Shown: in pieces, positions 59,817 through 64,000 of the stretch
How the letters are laid out: every line of letters begins with the position of its first letter
How positions within the stretch are numbered: position 1 is the first letter of the stretch
Assembly: GCA_004352715.1 (NCBI GenBank)
Contig: SCFE01000103.1
Location: 1,274,876 to 1,338,875 of the forward strand
Reading direction: 5' to 3'
Source: Hofstenia miamia
Taxonomy: Eukaryota > Xenacoelomorpha > Acoela
Length of the DNA: 64,000 nucleotides
The notes under the pieces: model-generated
What the model saw: the letters and a program-made list of their open reading frames with translations, nothing else
Told to the model about the DNA's origin: nothing
Database searches by the model: none
Translations under genes and position numbers: made by a program

Positions 59817-61114
59817 GTTATAGGCAACCATTTCATGAGAAATGGAAGCATCTATTGAGCTCTATTGAGTTCTCGAAATTACATACAAAAAGTTGAATAA
59901 AAATAAATTCTATTCAAGCTAATATCCAGTTGGTTACGAATAATGGAAATATCGTTTAGTCACTCTCAAATAAATGTATCGAGTTACCTCATTAAATGTT
60001 TTGTGAACATTTCTACTGAGAGGGGGCGGTTCATATATTTTTTCTAAAATTATTATAAACTCATTATTTGCAAATTTTGCCTAAATTCTAATGAAATCTT
60101 GCAAGGAGTGCAACAATTTATGAGGTTCTCCAAATCTTGAAGTTACGTATTTATAGATATAAAAAATAGGCTTTTAAGACAACTTTAATTTATAGGAGAC
60201 CAAAAATGGTTTCTATCTTATGAAATAACACTAAAATGATTTTTTATCACATAAAGATATCACAATTTCACATTGTGTTTAGATAGATTTTCAAAAATAG
60301 GATGTGCATGGGCCAAACCTAATCAAATCCAAGAACTTGGCAAAAAGAATGCCGCAATACGAAGGTTTACCCAGCCTCTTTACAAACCTGAACAATGGTA
60401 AGTGTTAGTTAACATTTAGAGCAAAAATTAAGATGCAGTTCATCTCTATGTAAACATATTTTTATGCTCCAAAGACTTTAATTATAATGAAATTAGTGCA
60501 ATAATGGGGAATAATGGTAAAAATTAAAATTGATAAAAATGGTAAAATTTGAAATTCCTTTACCATGTAGAACCAATTAGTTGCTTAATTTTTAATAGAA
60601 TTAATATTTCAACTGTGCCAATATGTGGTGATAAGACCCAACCCTAAAGGAATGTAACATTTATCCTATACGTATTTTATAGAGGAACAGCATATTATGA
60701 TGCAAATGGTATATATTTGTAAAAGTGATGCTAACTTTTTGAAATTCCATTATCGACTAGTTTTGGGTTCATAGATGAAAATAAAAAAATTTTTTAAAAA
60801 TAAAATTTGTCTCATTGATGAACCTACTAAGGAGTCACACATGACATACTTCAATAAAAAAATAAATCAATATTGAATGGGAAGCATCAAGGCCTACTGT
60901 AATCACGGCCTGACGATTTGCAGTAAAATTAACTAACATGAGGCCACAAAAATAACCTCACTGGCATGCCGAAATTTGATGTAACAAATTACCTTAAGTA
61001 ACCAATGCAAAGAATTCGCAATTTTACACATCTCTATCCTTTTTGAAATGTTTTTATTTTTGGAAAACTGTAAAAACTACATTCAAATATAATGAGGCCA
61101 TTACCAATTAACAA

Positions 61115-61645
61115 ACATTATTCGATATATCAAAATATATTATTTTACAGCATAATAATCCAGAAATATAGACCTACTCACGAATAAATGTTGATCTAAC
61201 TTTTCTAATTTGATATGCAACATTTCTATACATTGAATTCACCTCTCTATTTGTGAAACACTTTAATTGTTTGCGTGAACCCTTATTTTTTTCGAAGCAA
61301 ATGGAATGGTTGGAGATACGCAAAAATAAAATGAATTTTTTTGTTCTCTGCATTGCAAACTTGGACAATATTATATTCCNACATTATTCGATATATCAAA
61401 ATATATTATTTTACAGCATAATAATCCAGAAATATAGACCTACTCACGAATAAATGTTGATCTAACTTTTCTAATTTGATATGCAACATTTCTATACATT
61501 GAATTCACCTCTCTATTTGTGAAACACTTTAATTGTTTGCGTGAACCCTTATTTTTTTCGAAGCAAATGGAATGGTTGGAGATACGCAAAAATAAAATGA
61601 ATTTTTTTGTTCTCTGCATTGCAAACTTGGACAATATTATATTCC
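61115..61645. repeat. 265-bp perfect-looking direct duplication at a single n
   Basis: 61115-61379 is repeated at 61381-61645, with only an n (61380) between. Both copies contain the same minus-strand ORF, with no stop difference. A single n at the joint indicates a scaffold join, so this is very likely an overlap that was not collapsed. The encoded frames are not recognisable proteins. Confidence 0.9.
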
Positions 61646-62134
61646 AATTTTCTACTTGCAAGAGTATTCTTTGCTTCTTTTCTTTTCTTGTACTGCAAAC
61701 CGCCATGCCAGGTTTTATGTAGGCCTTTGTAGCATCCCTTTTAACAGTGAAAATGAGATTCCGCTACTGCCTGACCAGCCCCTATTGTATATTGGACTAT
61801 TAATGCAAAGTGTAAATTTATCTGAGAATAAGAAATCGTATGCCACTTTGCATAATCTGTGCTAGAGTAATTATTGTTGAGCTGGGGATGTTGTTTTGAG
61901 TTCCTAGCAATTCCAGTGAAGGGGCGGGACGATTAGTAACAAAGATAAGATATAAGTTAGCTTGAATTTTTATTCTCACAATATCAGCTCAGGAGGATGG
62001 ACAGAGAGTGAGCTCAACACAATCCATAATGTAAACCCATGAATTTCATCCAGGTTGAAATTACTTAAGGCGCAATGCGATGCAAAAATCCCAGACAACT
62101 GACCAGGTCAAATTTAATGTAGGGCCTATATATA

Positions 62135-62797
62135 GGGTGTCCCAAAAGAAACAATGAACCTTTCATTTGCTCTCATTTCAAATATTACATGATTAATTAT
62201 TTTAGAATGAAAATCCAACCATAATAAATATTTCAATGGATTTCAAAGTGTAGGCAAATCAAAATTTCGATACAAGGTGCTCTCCGCTATCTTTCAGACG
62301 CATCTTGAGCCCCGAGGTCAACCTGTTAATATCAACAACACCTGCAATCATGGCCGATGTTATAGAATTTTACTGTTAGCAAAATGTTTTTTCTAACTAC
62401 TGTAGATTTTGAGCATTGGGCTATATACGACGGACATTAACATTCCCTACTACTAGAAGTCAAGTTGAGATAAATCAGGGCTCTTGAAATTAAAGGAAGC
62501 TCAAAACCGCGGTTGCTGGCTAACAGTAGCATTTGAGTCAACCTTCTTCATTGAAGAAGTCAGCAGACTAAACCCTATCCAAATGGTTGCAATTGGAGAC
62601 CAGACGGACTGCTCGTAGTGTTCATGTGGCTTTGATTTACCTACATTTTATTTTCCTTTTTTAATGAACTCCTAATTTAATAAAAACTATTTTATCCAGG
62701 GGTATTTTCATTCTAAATCAGATTAAATTGTCACTTTAAATCACATATTTACTAATTGAGAACAAATGAAAGTTGTATTGTTTCTCTTGGGACACTC
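62135..62797. mobile_element. Mariner-like non-autonomous element with about 40-bp inverted ends
   Basis: Left end GGGTGTCCCAAAAGAAACAA; right end read inward GAGTGTCCCAAGAGAAACAA. Complementarity continues through CTTTCATTTG on both sides and weakly beyond. GGGTGTCCCAAAAG-type ends are common in mariner and related transposons. The 663-bp interior has no long open frame; a plus-strand stretch near 62540-62630 (AACCCTATCCAAATGG...) may be a transposase vestige. A TA precedes the left end; the right flank is TTTA, so the target duplication is not exact. Confidence 0.7.
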
Positions 62798-63103
62798 TTT
62801 ATTACATTGAGAATGTTTCTAAAGGCTTATGGCTGAAAAAATACTTCGTTGTTCCAAATAAAATTTTTTTGCATTAGTTGGAGAATTTAAAGGGATAGCA
62901 ATCGAATGTGTGATATTGAAAGTGTGGAGAAAATCACAAATTTAACAATTTAATTCTAATTTAGAATATCAATAAATCAATTATGTCTGTTTCTTAAAAA
63001 AAACAGCAGGTGGATTTTAATTTACTCTACTAAAATTCAAAATTTCAATTGTTTAACAGGGAATTCATTTTCCTGAATCCTATGCTCCTTTTAGTATCTG
63101 CCA

Positions 63104-63168
63104 CAGGAAGTCATGAATAATGCTTATCAAACGAACATCCACATTTCTCAAGAAAATCATTAGTAGAA
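63104..63168 (+). promoter_or_regulatory. Conserved 5' leader of gene 2
   Basis: CAGGAAGTCATGAATAATG and CGAACATCCACATTTCTCAA match the leader of gene 1 (30785-30857). Conservation outside the coding part argues that the whole gene start, not just an exon, was duplicated. Confidence 0.4.
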
Positions 63169-63453
63169 ATGCTTTGCGCAGTTACATGTGCTTACATTAC
63201 ACTGACAATTGCATACGCATGCATAAAATCAAAATATGAATTGACAAACGTCAGCAATCACCCTCTTATCACTTCACCTGATCATTTTCAGGCATTTACT
63301 GGTGTTTCTGAATTGCAATGCCAATTTCATTGTGATGGGGAGGACTTTTATGCTGGTTATCATCTATGTTCTAATATTTGCTTTCTGTATGGAACTGATA
63401 TTATTGAAGGGGTCAAAGCTTTTAAGTACAAGCCAGACTGCTTTTTTAAATCG
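63169..63453 (+). CDS. Gene 2 exon 1: signal peptide and PAN/apple-like module
   Basis: Encodes 95 residues, the same length as gene 1 exon 1: signal peptide LCAVTCAYITLTIAYAC, then TSPDHFQAFTGVSELQCQFH, GYHLCSNICFLYG and PDCFFKS. All Cys outside the signal peptide are conserved with gene 1 except one, where FCVGYH becomes FYAGYH. The donor GTGAGG at 63454 starts a 39-bp intron ending TTTTTTTTAG. The frame is intact, most changes are conservative, and the gene continues past the window, so its TSP1 part cannot be seen. Confidence 0.8.
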
Positions 63454-63492
63454 GTGAGGCAATTTTATGTATTTGTATAAAGTTTTTTTTAG

Positions 63493-63529
63493 AAAAACCA
63501 AATATATGCTTACGCCATTTTAGTACAAG
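63493..63529 (+). CDS. Gene 2 exon 2: 37-bp linker exon
   Basis: Reads KNQIYAYAILVQ plus one base, flanked by TTTTTTTTAG and GTATGC. Same length and phase as gene 1 exon 2. The next exon would be expected to start in phase 1 with a TSP1 repeat, beyond 64000. Confidence 0.7.
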
Positions 63530-64000
63530 GTATGCCTTTTTCTATTACTGAACACGTTTAGGTATATATTTGGTTGGTTGGGATATCTGATCATTCAATG
63601 TAATGATCAGCCAATATTAAAAATTTAATTAATGCAGAATTAGCAATTAACCCATTTTGCTGATGTATATTACACAACAATCCGCTCCAAATTTTGGCCA
63701 CTACGCATTATAATTTTAGCATTTAAAATTATGTTAAATTTTGAATTATTTATTGCTTTCAAGTAGTACTAAGTGTGTATTGAAAGTTCGCAAAAATTAT
63801 TCTCATATATATATATATATATATATATTTTAATTGTTTTCAGTTTTAATCAATGAAAACTTAGTTAGCTTTAAAAAAATCGAAATAGTGTATTATATAT
63901 TATGTACATGTTTTTTAATCAAATAAGCTGTAATTTAAGGAATGTACAAATTGAACAAATTTGGGCAATTTGGCAAATATTTGCTAATATATATATATAT
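63530..64000. other. Start of gene 2 intron 2
   Basis: AT-rich with (TA)n at 63807-63829 and at the window end. No exon seen. Confidence 0.6.

Noticed and set aside
61174-61706. Two identical 64-88-residue ORFs, apparently a duplicated gene
   Set aside because: They lie in the 265-bp segment repeated at a single n, so this is one sequence duplicated by assembly; the protein shows no motif.

Overview
The window reads as an AT-rich metazoan (invertebrate-type) nuclear genome, not bacterial or viral. It has spliced exons with GT..AG boundaries, dozens of (TA)n tracts, scaffold gaps and a dense, decayed mixture of eukaryotic transposons. I cannot name the species. About 4% of the window is N, and several gaps have duplicated contig ends on both sides.

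The only convincing host genes belong to one secreted, cysteine-rich family. Gene 1 (30858-36996, +) has exon 1 (signal peptide plus PAN/apple-like module), a 41-bp intron, a 37-bp exon 2, a 4.6-kb intron and a large exon 3. Exon 3 encodes alternating thrombospondin type-1 repeats (CSWxEWSxW type) and an unassigned Cys-rich module of about 120 residues. Gene 2 (63169 onward, +) has the same exon 1 and exon 2 lengths and runs off the window. Between them lie relics: a 195-bp captured exon fragment at 28.9 kb, a frameshifted tail of gene 1 (36968-37381), and a tandem duplicate of the 3' part of gene 1 (39079-43211). The two duplicate copies carry complementary lesions and different transposon insertions.

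Layout. 0-2 kb: scaffold gap, then the 3' half of a LINE with a likely restriction-like endonuclease. 2-12.6 kb: AT-rich non-coding sequence with a Penelope-like GIY-YIG fragment at 7.3 kb. 12.6-28 kb: Tc1/mariner relics (12.7, 17.3, 19.8 kb), tiny hAT MITEs (16.7, 23.7 kb) and otherwise empty sequence. 28-44 kb: the TSP1/PAN-like gene cluster, with MITEs in its introns and a 2.6-kb LINE in the duplicate. 45.9-54.7 kb: two minus-strand APE-type LINEs of one family; the second is apparently split in ORF1 by a 3.8-kb hAT-like insertion that contains another hAT element and a MITE. 54.7-64 kb: short repeats, a hAT MITE with a near-perfect target duplication (59.6 kb), a 265-bp duplication at a scaffold join (61.1 kb), a mariner-like element with about 40-bp inverted ends (62.1 kb), and gene 2.

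Nothing suggests an operon-like system. The genes appear to be paralogues of a secreted, possibly adhesive, protein family that is being duplicated and broken by transposons. All transposase and reverse-transcriptase copies seen are defective.
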